Source: Reticulascus tulasneorum
Taxonomy: Eukaryota > Ascomycota > Sordariomycetes > Glomerellales > Reticulascaceae
DNA length: 64,000 bases
Direction of reading: 5' to 3'
Assembly: GCA_001557505.1 (NCBI GenBank)
Contig: LSAX01000007.1
Location: 620,001-684,000 of the forward strand
In this document: positions 23,799-34,617 of the stretch, piece by piece
Numbering within the stretch: the first letter of the stretch is position 1
How the letters are laid out: each line of letters begins with the position of its first letter
Notes under the pieces: generated by a model
Databases searched by the model: none
What the model was told of the DNA's origin: nothing
Seen by the model: the letters and a program-made list of their open reading frames with translations, nothing else
Made by a program: the position numbers and the translations under genes

Positions 23799-25538
23799 AT
23801 GAGCGATACCGAAAGCCATGCGCAGATACCTGTCTTCGAGAAGGTGTCCAACGATGCACCGCCAGCTGTGGCCAAGGTCGGGAGGGTGCCGAGCCAGCGG
23901 ACGCTCAAGAATATGAATGGGCCGCTGTATATGCAGACCTCGGGGAGCAACAATGTCATTCTCATTAGACGTGTGAGGCGGAAAGATGATAGCATTGGGA
24001 GGCAATTCGCGAGATGGATGGTCGAGAATCAGATCGGTATGTCTCTGCCTTCCCCGCCCGCATTCTACACCGCAAGCCATATGTTTCACGGAGGGCATTT
24101 GCATTGGCTTTCCCACCCCCATTTCTTTGGCCAATACAAACTGACTCAATTCTCACCAGGTTTCTCCTTCAACCTCCTTGCGCTGCTCTTCCTCGCCCAC
24201 TTCTTCATCCCCAAGGCTCGAAGCCACACCGTCAAGTTCTTCACCCTCTCCTATTACCGTGCAGAGACGGGCAAGTACGCCGTTGGAATTGACGATGTAT
24301 ATCTTATCGCATTCTGCATCGTCCTCTTCTCCGGACTCCGTGCATCGGCCATGGAGTATGTGCTGGCGCCGCTCGCCAAGAAGATGGGCATTCAGAAGCG
24401 CAAGGACTTGACGCGGTTCAGCGAGCAGGCTTGGTTGCTGGTTTACTACAGTGTGGTCTTTCCGACTGGAGTGGTGCGTTTGTCTCCACCTCTCTGCAGC
24501 CTTGCAGGATATACGAAGCCCTCGTGGTTCTGTCAAGGCATGCTGCATCCGCCTCAGGGCCATGGCCGCTAACAAGCTCGATAGTACCTCTACTGCACCT
24601 CTCCATACTATCTCAATCTGAAGGAGCTATGGACGGGCTGGCCCGATCGCGAGCTCGGCTGGCTCATGAAGGGCTATATCATGGGCCAGTGGGCTTTCTG
24701 GCTCCAGCAAATCCTTGTCATTCACATCGAGGAACGCCGCAAGGACCACTGGCAGATGTTGACACACCACGTCATCACCACGGCTCTCCTATCGTCGTGC
24801 TACTCGTATCACTTTGCGCGCGTCGGTCACATGTACCTAGTGATCATGGACGTGGTTGATATCCCTTTCTCGGTAAGCAGCACATGACTGGCACCCATAG
24901 TACAAACGAAACTAACAGGCACATAGACGGCAAAGTGCTGCAAGTATCTTGGTCACCACACCGCTGCCGACGTTATGTTTGGCGTTTTCATGACTTCGTG
25001 GCTTGCCGCCCGGCACGTCATCTACAACATGGTCATGTGGTCCATCCACGTCGACAGCCCGGCAATCGACCCAGCCAGCTGCTATACCGGTGCGAACGAG
25101 AACCTCTCAGGTCCCCACGACACCCCGTCGGGCTATGGCTACCTCCTCGAGCCATTCTACGCCACACAAGGTACCGTCTGCTGGAATCACACCGTGAAGT
25201 GGACATTTCTCAGCCTGTTGATCGTGCTCCAACTCATCACCATCGCTTGGTTCTTTTTGATCGTCCGCGTCGCCCTGCGCGTCATTCGCGGTGGCAGCGC
25301 CGACGATGTGCGAAGCGACGGCGAGGATGAGGAGGAAGAGGACGAGGAAGAATTCATCTACGAAGAAGCGCGGCCTCTGGAGGAGGAAGTTGGCGTTGGC
25401 GAGCTCGACCTTAAGAACTGGGAAAGGCGAACGGGCGTAAAGAGGCAACCATCCAATGCGTCCGGCGTGAGCTTGCCGGGCCACAGCGACCGAAAGGAAC
25501 TGCTAAATCGCATTGGGTGTGAAAAACAGGTAAATTAG
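23799..25538 (+). CDS. lag1: Sphingosine N-acyltransferase (ceramide synthase) Lag1
   Basis: Four exons, join(23799..24036,24160..24473,24585..24872,24927..25538), 483 aa; introns of 123, 111 and 54 bases all keep frame. This ER multi-pass enzyme joins fatty acyl-CoA to sphingoid bases to form ceramide. The TLC domain starts at about residue 145 and contains the Lag1 motif: HWQMLTHHVITTALLSSCYS with the catalytic HH pair, then HFARVGHMYLVIMDVVDIPFS with the two conserved Asp. Typical helices flank it: FSFNLLALLFLAHFF, DDVYLIAFCIVLFSGL and WTFLSLLIVLQLITIAWFFLIV. The C-terminal tail is strongly acidic (runs of Glu/Asp, SDGEDEEEEDEEEF), a site of CK2 phosphorylation in yeast Lag1/Lac1. Fungi usually carry two paralogues (Lag1 for glucosylceramide, Barwin/Lac1 type for GIPC); I cannot say which one this is. 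Confidence 0.92.
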
Positions 25539-26304
25539 GACAGCAGGTGTCTAGTGAGCTGAAATGACAGGAGGAGAGGCGTAAAGAGTGGCAGCAGGAC
25601 TTACGATGGAAACGAATCTCCTGAGGCTGGATTTTTTTTTAGACCTTTGCCGGGTGGCAACCAGGCGAAAACTCAAGATTTCTGATGACACCTGATGATT
25701 CCAGAGAACGGAATCGTCTCATTGCATGGGGACTGTTTGTTGTTTGTTTTTCATCCCATGATATCAGCTAAAAAGTTTCCGAGGATTTTCATCTTGTCTA
25801 TATCATATCTCTATATGGGTCTTTGGCTTTTGCTTGCTTTTCCCTTTTTGACCGTCGATCAGGAAGTGAATGATATCCCGTTAACTCACTCTGTGGCTCT
25901 TACTTCATGGCGTTCTCTTCGTGCTCTGCTGATGGTCCATATGTCGAATACTAGCCGAGTCATGACTGCTATAGTCGTATTTAAGATAGTCTCTCGATTA
26001 GTTCCGGCTGGTGCAATGCCATCTTTAGTCATGAATGTACTCACATCACAGGCTCTGTAGCATATGAAACACATGTCAAGATAGTATCGTATCTATATGC
26101 CAAATAGCAACAGCCTAGCTAGTCCGGACGTAACGTGATCATACATTAATTCCACCAGACTGACTATCCTGTTTACTCCCTCCCAAGGGCCAAGGCATGC
26201 TTAGAATCTTCCAAAGGGGAATGAAGGTCAAACGACCCAATTCGTGGAGGTATGTACACTTGGTTCTTTGGATTCAGAATACAAGAATTCAATACAAGGG
26301 CCTG
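25539..26304. other. Convergent 3' intergenic region
   Basis: A 766-base spacer separates lag1 and the acyl-CoA synthetase stop. There are T-rich runs (25633-25641) but no gene signal. Confidence 0.5.
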
Positions 26305-28248
26305 CTACTTCCCGCCCACAAGCCCCTTAGCTAGATCCCTCAGCTTGAACTTTTGAATCTTGCCACTCGCAGTCTTCGGATACTCCTTCACCCAAAAGAC
26401 ATGTTTCGGCACCAAATGCGACGAAAGATGCGTGCGGACCCACTCCCTCACCTCCTCCTTGCTCAAAGCCTTGCCGGCATCAGTTGGGCTCCCGTGTCCC
26501 TCATCCGAGGTGCTGACGCCCTTGTGCACAACCACAAACGCCGCGACGCTCTCGCCGTACTTGTCATCCGGCACGCCGACCACACTGACCTCGGCGACGA
26601 GAGGGTGCTGAAACAAGCAGTTCTCAATCTCTAGGGGGTGGATGTTCTCCCCGCCCCGGATGATCAAGTCTTTGATCCGTCCCGTGATCTCCACGTACCC
26701 CTCCGTGTCCATACTCGCCTCGTCGCCAGAGTACATCCACGTCCGCCCGTCCGCCTCCTCGATCCTGTCCATGCGGGTGCGCGCCTCGTCGCCCCAGTAG
26801 CCTTTCATGACGAGGTAGCCCGCTGCGGCGAGCTCGCCCCGCTCGCCGATGGGGAGGACGCGGGTGCGGTCGGCGGGGTCGACGATCTTGATGGTTGTGT
26901 GGCCCATCGCGCGGCCGACGGAGGAGGTGCGTTTGGTGAACGGGTCGGACGGGGAGGTCATGCAGCTGACGGGGCTGGTTTCGGTCATGCCGTAGCAGAT
27001 GACTAGGTCCTGCAGGCCTAATGTGGAATAGAGCCTGCGCATGAGCGCTTCGGGGACGGAGCTGCCTGCCGCGATTCCCTTTCGGAGGTTCTTGGGCGTG
27101 TGGTCCACGACTCCACTCGCTAGTGCTTCGAACACGGCTACGAGCATGGTGCTGACGCCGTAGAGTCCCGTGGCATCATGATCCACGACCATGCGGAGCG
27201 TCGCGACGGGGTCGAACGCGGGGCTGGGGAACAGGATAGCGGCGCCTGTGGTAGCGGTGGCCATGTAGCCTAGTACGCAGCCGAAGCAGTGGAAGAGCGG
27301 CGGTGGGACGACGATCCTGTCGCTCGGCACAAGACCCATCCTCCCGGCAATCAGGGCGCCGTTGTTGAGGATTGAAGTGTGAGACAGCATAGCCGCCTTG
27401 GGCTGCGAGGTTGTGCCAGAGGTGAATTGTATGTTTATGGTCTCGTCGGCCATCAGGGGCGAGTCCGGTATTATAGATCTCGAGTAGCCATCGAGAAGGC
27501 TCGCGTAAGGTGTGAGTGAGCGGTACTCCTTCAACGGATACGATACAAGGGGGTGAGAAGGCAGATTGTCAACCACCACGACAGTCTTCAGAGACGGCAC
27601 AGCCGATGACTCGACCCTCCCGCCCTCCAGGTCCGGCACCAACGCCCTCAAAAGATCCTCATTGCTCCTCCCCCGGCAAGGCTTATACGCCAAGTCCGTA
27701 ACAGCCCCGATGATCAGCACCTCCACGCCGAGATGAGCGAGCGCGGCGCCGACTTGCTTCGCGTTAAACCCCGGGTTTAGCGGCACGAGGATCGCGCCGA
27801 GCTTGAAGACGGCGTACGTGAGCGCCGCGAACTCGGGGCAGTTTCCGAGGCTGACTGCGACGCGGTCGCCTTTCTTCACGCCCAGTGACCGGAGGCCGTC
27901 TGCGAGGGAGTTGGACATGAGATCTAGCGCTTCGTAGGTGAGCGTTGTTGTCTGCGGGGCGGGTATCGAGGGCGAGGAGGTGGCGGAGAGGGCGGTGGGT
28001 GAGCGGGCTATCACGGCGGGCTTGTCGCCGTGGGATGAGACTATTGAGGCAAAGTGCTCTGGGATAGTATGCGATAGTAACGGAGGCTGTCCATATGTTA
28101 GTGACAGAAATTCGTGGCGATTTCTCTTGAACCTCCTGAACAACGGCCTAAGATGTGTCGCAGATGCACAAACCAACAGAGCTTGAGACCAATCTACCGA
28201 CAGACAGAGAGTTTGAGAAGAGGGTTTCCTCGCACTTGTAAAGACCAT
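26305..28248 (-). CDS. ACSF2-type medium-chain acyl-CoA synthetase (AMP-binding enzyme)
   Basis: Single exon, 647 aa. This adenylate-forming enzyme activates a fatty acid with ATP and CoA. The AMP-binding signature is FTSGTTSQPKAAMLSH (residues 275-290); the second motif is ICYGMTETSPVSC; the third is the YSGDEASMDTEGYVEITGRIKDLIIRGGENIHPLE region; the C-terminal catalytic Lys lies in KTASGKIQKFKLRDL. Best match by memory is ACSF2/YngI, with INIQFTSGTT and NIxPxE in the same spacing. The first 50 residues are basic and hydroxyl-rich with few acids (HLRPLFRRFKRNRHEF), fitting a mitochondrial presequence; the C-terminus (GLVGGK) is not a peroxisomal PTS1. The chosen ATG is the first in the frame; I found no workable upstream intron. 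Substrate chain length is inferred. Confidence 0.88.
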   Translation of the reverse strand: MVFTSARKPSSQTLCLSVDWSQALLVCASATHLRPLFRRFKRNRHEFLSLTYGQPPLLSHTIPEHFASIVSSHGDKPAVIARSPTALSATSSPSIPAPQTTTLTYEALDLMSNSLADGLRSLGVKKGDRVAVSLGNCPEFAALTYAVFKLGAILVPLNPGFNAKQVGAALAHLGVEVLIIGAVTDLAYKPCRGRSNEDLLRALVPDLEGGRVESSAVPSLKTVVVVDNLPSHPLVSYPLKEYRSLTPYASLLDGYSRSIIPDSPLMADETINIQFTSGTTSQPKAAMLSHTSILNNGALIAGRMGLVPSDRIVVPPPLFHCFGCVLGYMATATTGAAILFPSPAFDPVATLRMVVDHDATGLYGVSTMLVAVFEALASGVVDHTPKNLRKGIAAGSSVPEALMRRLYSTLGLQDLVICYGMTETSPVSCMTSPSDPFTKRTSSVGRAMGHTTIKIVDPADRTRVLPIGERGELAAAGYLVMKGYWGDEARTRMDRIEEADGRTWMYSGDEASMDTEGYVEITGRIKDLIIRGGENIHPLEIENCLFQHPLVAEVSVVGVPDDKYGESVAAFVVVHKGVSTSDEGHGSPTDAGKALSKEEVREWVRTHLSSHLVPKHVFWVKEYPKTASGKIQKFKLRDLAKGLVGGK

Positions 28249-29538
28249 CTATTCGCTTCCAACCCCAGTCTGTCCCCTCGCTCATCCCCACCCATCTGGA
28301 TTTAAGCACTTGCTTCATGGCCAATCCTTTCCATACCCGCCGTGAGACGGTTCTTCAAAAGCTCGAAACATGTTACGAACCTCAATAGGACCCTGACTGA
28401 AACTCAACCCCAAAACAGAGCTCATCCTCCTCCTCTGACGCAAACACAAAACCGGCTGCCACCATCTCGAACCTCGCGCGCTTCGTAGGGCCACAGCCGT
28501 GAGTCCATGACACGACATGGTAGGTCTCCGACTAAGCCCAGCTGAACCAATGGTACGCATTCGCTCCCAACACCAAAAAAAAAAAAAAGAAAGAGGGAAG
28601 CAAATATGGCTCGGAAACTCAAGTCGCTGCCATTTGTTTGTCGGATTGAAGTCCCATAAACCCGGTTGAAGAGAGCTCAATAAGCCGCCCTCAGCCGCGC
28701 CGTTTGGACTAAGACCCTAAAATGCGGAGTAAAAAACGCGGGGTTCAGCTGAGGGGGAGGCGTTGTGATGTAAGAGGGCCGCCGCAAATTCGGGGACCTC
28801 AGCCTGTTCTGTTGTTTCCAGCTGGATTAGGTACTAAGGATAAGAAAAATGATGCATACTTGAAGGAGCCGAGTGTAGTTGAAGGGATCGTGGGCAACGG
28901 GCTTAGTGGCCATCTGGGTTGCATCGTGGTTAGATGGAGATCTGGAAGCCAACCAGAATACTTTCGTCAGATCGCCGAATGGCAGGTGATTAGGATGTTA
29001 ACCTTGAATCAGGCCATTATTACATCCTAGGAAGATATGTACAAGTTAGTTTGCAGTATTGCAAAAGGTCACGCAGGTGGAGCCCATTCAAGTATTTGCT
29101 GGTCTTCGACCACTCTATTTCATCCTCTCAGTCCGCCGCGTGGGTATATGTACAGCGATCATAACGCTCAAACTCCTGCATCTCAAGCGGCCTGCTCGCT
29201 CAGCTCGTTTGCGTGGCTCCCAACTCGTCCTATTCTATCGTTTAAACCCCCTCCTCACACCGTCTTACACACACACGAGCACACAGCTCAAAACAAAAGA
29301 AAAACGGCAGCCTCTATGCCAAAAGATATCATGCTTGTCCCTCGTCCTGGGTATGCAGCCGGTCGTATTAACCCCCATGTGTAGTAATGCAAACAGAGAA
29401 TGAAGATCCGGAACCAGTCCGTTGTCCCAATTAGAGGTGGGACACATACGCCAATGCGATGCAAATACGAAAGAAATGTACAGGGAAGAATTGAAAGGTC
29501 TAGGCGCGGTTTGCCCCCATTCGTGTTCGAGGGAGGCT
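28249..29538. other. Intergenic, no supportable gene
   Basis: A 1.3-kb spacer with a 14-base A run at 28575-28588 and a CA-rich patch near 29270. Small open frames on both strands lack domain support. An apparent long minus-strand frame reaching in from the next gene (to 29288) is only intron read-through. Confidence 0.5.
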
Positions 29539-30727
29539 CTAGTCGTCCTTCTGCTCGCCGATATGACGCAACGACTCGGGTTTCCAGGTGCCTGAAGAAA
29601 GGATTGTCAGTAACGTAATCTCTGGTGGAAAGCAGCACGGGATATGTAGTACCTTCGAAATCGTGCTTCACGAAAGCCATGGGATCATCGTAGTCCTTCG
29701 CCCCCATCTGTTGAACGCCAGGGCTGAAGCTCGTGATGGGCAGCACCACGACATCGCCCACCTTCTTGGAAACTTCCATGCCTGTGAAATTCCGCCAGCT
29801 GATCTGGCCCTTGCTATGCTTCATATCGAAATAGCGTGCATCGTTGAAGTAATCGAAGATGGCGTCGGTCCAGACGGCCGGCCCTGTGAATTCCACCACG
29901 TTCTTGTCCGCCATTTGAGTGAGCACGCCCCCCTTCTTCCGCTTCAGGGTTTCCTCGGTAATGCGCACCACGATATCCCGTAGCACCGGGTGCCCTGGTT
30001 TGGCCTGGATCGTCCACTGGCAAAATTGAATCCGACGGCTGTACCAGTCTTGCCAGTCTGGCCGATCGGGATCGGCTTCAATGCCAATCACCAGTCCGAT
30101 GGATTCTCGAGGAATACGCTCCGGTACCCATTCCAGCGCTGAGCGGATGGCGAATGTGTCGATGTCGGAGTAGATGCCGCCTCGGGCAAGAAGAATAAGG
30201 TAGCGGAAGAAATCGGCTTTCAGGACGGGGAGAGGGAGGGCGTCGTAGGCTTCGAGGACCTCGGGAACAGAGGCATAGAGCAATCGGAGGAGGTTCACAG
30301 CGACGCTGTCGGTGACGACCTCGTGCACAAAGCCGGGATGCTGTTCTGTCCATGTCGCCTCCTGCTCCCGAAAATCGAATTGCTCTTCTTGCGGTGTCCA
30401 CTTCCATGTTTGCCAGATGTAGGCAGGGAATCTCGATTCGACATCGTAAGGATATTGGTAGGCAAGCTTTTGGTACAGTGTCATCTTGGACGAGTCCATC
30501 ATGGGCTTCTGGTTCGACACCCTTCCTCCTCCTGCCTCCGGTTTCCTCTCAGAGGATGGAGATGTGCTGCTCGGAGTTCTTGAAGAGCCGGTGCTATCAT
30601 GACTGGACATGTCGGCAGGAGTGACGGGCGGTCTCGGTGTCGGCGACGGTTCGTGAGAGCTGGAGATTAAGTAGAAGACGATGAGACAGAAGGCGGCGGC
30701 CGCCAGTGCTCTTCGAGGGGTGAGCAT
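29539..30727 (-). CDS. Och1-like alpha-1,6-mannosyltransferase (GT32)
   Basis: Two exons, complement(join(29539..29591,29653..30727)), 375 aa. A type II membrane protein: residues 6-23 form an N-terminal signal anchor (ALAAAAFCLIVFYLIS), followed by a Ser/Pro-rich stem to about residue 80. The catalytic part begins with FPAYIWQTWK, the standard GT32 opening, and has ADFFRYLILLARGGIYSDIDT with the DxD metal-binding motif at 188-190 (DID). The spliced C-terminus reads KHDFEGTWKPESLRHIGEQ, matching the family; without splicing the 61-base intron the frame would run on for about 100 unrelated residues. Och1 starts the N-glycan outer chain in the Golgi. Filamentous fungi hold several paralogues of this fold (Och1, Hoc1), so the exact linkage made is uncertain. 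Confidence 0.88.
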
Positions 30728-33700
30728 CGTGACTGGTGGGATGCTCCGAGATTGAAATGAATATCAATTGGCGACTGGTGAGGTCATGGAAAAAGTAAAG
30801 AAATACAGCCAAGAGGGGAAGAGAAATAATTCGTAGGTTCGCGACAAGGTCTTCGTCTGAAGAATAAAGGGTTCCAGAGGAGGATAGGTTGGTCGCCAAG
30901 GATCTGGATAGGGGCAGGGGTCGTTGGGGGTTGAAGGCCGTTGGTTGGGCCAAGGAATCGAAAAGTTTCGAAGAGTACACGAGGCTGCAAAACTTCAGCT
31001 ATCGCCAAGCGTCCCCTATGAAACGAAGGAAGATCATGTCAGCTTATAATAGGGAATATAGGGAGACGGCGCCGCAAAAAGACAGGTTGGCTAGGCGAGC
31101 AAAAAAAGGGAGAGACGGGATTCTGATGGCAGGAAAAGTTGGTGTGGACTCGGGGGTTGGGCACGGTTAAATGCGTGGGGGTGAGGATCATACAGAAGGC
31201 GAGATAATGCCAGCCAAAACAAACGGCGGCGGTAGTGGCTACCGAGTTGACGATCTGTGTGCCAAGGCCAGGCTAGGTATTCCGTGTTGCCGCTTCAGCT
31301 CTGCTTCTACATACATACGCAATTCAATTCGAATTAAGACGTCCGGAGGGATCCGCCGCGGAAGCAGTGGAAGTCGATCCCCGTTTGGTGACGACGATTG
31401 GGATACGCGGATGTTGGAGGATCATAGGAGGCTCAGGTTTCGAAGGAACGCATGAGCAAACGAGGTCCAGAGAGAAGAGGAGGAGGAGGAGGAGGAGGGA
31501 GAAAAAGAGACAGAAAAGGCAGTCCAAGCGAGGGTGATGAGTGATGAGCGATTGATTCTTAACGTACGGACTACTGTAGTCGGGATGATTATCAGTCACT
31601 GTGTGCTGACTTGGACACACCCTCTCTGTCTCTTTTTTTTTTCCTTTTCAGATAGCTGAGACAAGATGGAAGACCCACCCCCCTGGTCACAAGAAATCCA
31701 ACGAGAGTGCGTACGTCGAAAATGACGAATCTGAAGGATTGATTCGACAGAGCGGCCGTGAAGCCCGAGCCGAGATCCGTATCTACAGTGCATGTATGTA
31801 CCCTACCGACCTACTTTACTACGAGCATACGAACATGTGTACAATAAGGGTAGGGACAAGGGGACCAAAAATGACGTGACGCTAGTAAGAATGGTGGGGT
31901 TTCTGGGAATTAATACCCTCGCTTCATTCCATCTGATGGAGACGCGGATCACCCATATTCTCGCGGGAGGATTGTAGATTTTGCTGGTTCTGTTATTATT
32001 ACTCCCCCCAAGTTCCCTTTTGGCGATTGATTTTTTTGGAAATTCTGTTGTCGGGGATCTGCGTGTTCAGATAAATTAGCGCGTTTCAGAAGGGGGGCCC
32101 AGTCACCACCCCTGTTCCTTTTTCGGAAGTTCCCCCAACAGCTAACTTAGCTACATACTGTACCCAAAATAGCATTTGCCCTTTTCTGTCGAGTCACTTT
32201 TACTATCTAAAAAAGTTCATGATGGAAGGAAGATGAGGATGATTGCCCACAACTCACTACCTAGTAACGAACCTGCAAATACGGCACACTATTACCACAA
32301 CCGTATACGTGACATACGTGTAGACTACGAAAAAGGCTGCCGCCTCTAGTCAAGCAGGTCACTTCCGCCCTTCCCGGCATCATCACCGAATGTCCGTTGG
32401 CGCGAGCATCAACTTCCAAGTAAACCAGGCAGCAAACGGAATTAGCTGTGCAACCCTCCATGTTTTCTACTGCATTATTCTCTCGCCAACATCCTGTTCC
32501 AACGCAGTAATTACGTATGTACATATCACATAGTTGCGAGGGAGGCCCAACTGTCGACACGAGCCCTCTTGCCAAGCCTCTTTTTCATCTTATCATGGCC
32601 CGCCCTAAGATTCGCCGACTGATTTGCCAAGTTGGGAGAGTTGAGACGTCCCAGGAACCTAAAGCCGGGATTTGCCATGCTTCGCATTGTTTGGGGCTGA
32701 GAGCCCTCTTTCGCAACAAGCTCGTTCTGATCACCGTGAAATTTTCTTCTTTCTGTTCCATTCCTGTGACAGTGATTTCCCCAGGGCCTGAAGGGCCAAG
32801 TCGCGATGCCACGTAATCACCAGATGCGAGTTTCGGCCCCGACGGGATTGCTAGCAGGGAACGGCCGGCCTGAACATACTCGTCGGTGTGGAGCCGTTTG
32901 TACATGGCAAATAATCATTTTGACTAGCAGTTCTGGATTGCACCGCGCATGTTGCCGTCTATCACGAGCTTCTGGCTAGTCGGAGAGGAGAGCGAAGGGG
33001 GGGCTGCGCGCCAGCTGGATCCTCCTCAAATCTACATCTTACTCGACCAACTCCACAAGCGAGTCAAGCTCAATCACATCGCGCAATTGACGCCGAGTTG
33101 AAATAGCGGAACCCGCGGGGGCTCACTCGACATGTGCAAACTATTTACCTTTGTATTCTGGATCCATTGACGGTTCCTACTGCATCTTCCCGGTGCTCTC
33201 TCTACCTAGGACACGCCTGTTGCAAGTGTGCATCCGTTGAAAGCTGGAACGACATCCCAAAGATCGGACAAAAAGCTTGGTGAAGACGGAACGAAACATT
33301 CTGAGACGATTCCAGCACGGTTTGGAACGGACATGACGTCAGTTCTCCCACATCACCATCTCTCCTCAGCTCTGCCTAATTACCGATTGAACCCCAATTG
33401 CGCCAAAATTGCTACAATGCCTGATCACCCATCTGCACATCTCGATTTCCTCCCCCAGAGACTACTGATTTGCGACAAACTGCGCGCGGTACGGGACATG
33501 ACATGAGATGGCAGTCCGTTATGTCACCACAGTCGCCGTCAATCGTGTGCATGAGACTGGCCTCTGGAGTTTCCTCTGGTCTCAGTTAGCGAGGTGTGAC
33601 AGAGGCGCTAGAGTCCTCATTCTAAGCTAAGCATGAGGAAAGGTGAGATGCCACACGTTGAACACAACAGACTTCTTCGTCTGGGCATGTGGACCCCCGT

Positions 33701-34617
33701 GCCTGCGTTCCGATAGTGCTATCTGCTTGCTGGGCATGGCATATCACCATGTAGGATTGGGAATACTCACGGCTCTACCGGGCTAATACGTAGCCTCCTC
33801 CGATGAAGTGGGATGGTACCGGCAGAAGTTGGGAATGCCGGGACTCTCCCGCACACCCGCATAGAACTTCCAGAAATGGATTGGGATGCGGCCCGCAATT
33901 TGCCTCCTCGTTATCTTCTTGAAAAGCTGTCTTGCGAGGACCCATTGCGGTCTAAATGCTCAAGCCTCGATTAGTACAGCATTTCGGGTCAGCCAGCCGA
34001 AGCTGGTCACTATCTCCAAACCAGATCTACACAGTCAGTCAGTCAGTCAGTCAGTCAGTCAGTCGGCGTTGCCAATGACGAGAGCGGTCTCGTGTCTTGA
34101 CAGCGCCTCGGCTGGCTGCTAGACCCCTTTCTGGACGTCAAGCCCTCCAGGTTGTGTATACAATAGCCGTTGTGATCTCAAGCCCACGCTAAGGATGCTC
34201 AGCCCCACCTGCGATGCTGGAGCTGTGCTATCTTTACCCCGCGCTCGGAGCTATCTATATCATCAATCCAGCTATCAAGACCCAGCCAGTAGGGCTTCCT
34301 CCGGTTTGCCTGCCACGGAAATGGGGTAAGAGCCATAGAGAAAGCAGTTACTGTACCCACAAAGTTCTTCGTTAGCTGCCTTAAGGTAATGAAAACAGCG
34401 TCCAGTTGGACTTGTCAGGTTATATCTTCAAAACACCCCACCCAAGCGTGCCCTCCTGCCACCGTCCTCGTCGAGTCCAATCTCCAGAAGATCTACCACG
34501 TACCGTGAAGCACTGAAAGGCGCCAAACTTTCAATTCTACCCTTAATACCCCTACTGACTCTCTGGCTTTGATCACTGCCTTCGTAGACTCCTGCGTCTG
34601 TTATCTCTTTATCCATC
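30728..34617. other. Gene-poor 3.9-kb stretch
   Basis: Nothing here is recognisable as a gene. Frames on both strands are short and without domains; GA-rich sequence (31470-31515) and T-rich runs (31628-31638) occur, and a (CAGT)8 microsatellite lies at 34032-34063. It is the longest gene-free interval in the window and could hold non-coding RNA, a degenerate mobile element or long leaders of the two flanking genes; the sequence alone does not decide. Confidence 0.45.
34032..34063. repeat. (CAGT)8 tetranucleotide microsatellite
   Basis: Eight perfect copies of the tetramer CAGT run through this interval, ending in CGG. It lies outside any called gene, about 550 bases upstream of the amine oxidase start, and is likely length-variable between strains. 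Confidence 0.95.

Noticed and set aside
28249..28320. Extra 5' exon for the acyl-CoA synthetase gene
   Set aside because: The candidate donor and acceptor lead to a stop in the joined frame.
29288..29538. Extension of the Och1-like frame to 479 codons
   Set aside because: It reads through a clear 61-base intron; the spliced C-terminus matches the family, the extension does not.
32585..32905. 106-codon minus-strand frame in the gene-poor stretch
   Set aside because: No recognisable domain, with an equally open overlapping frame on the opposite strand.
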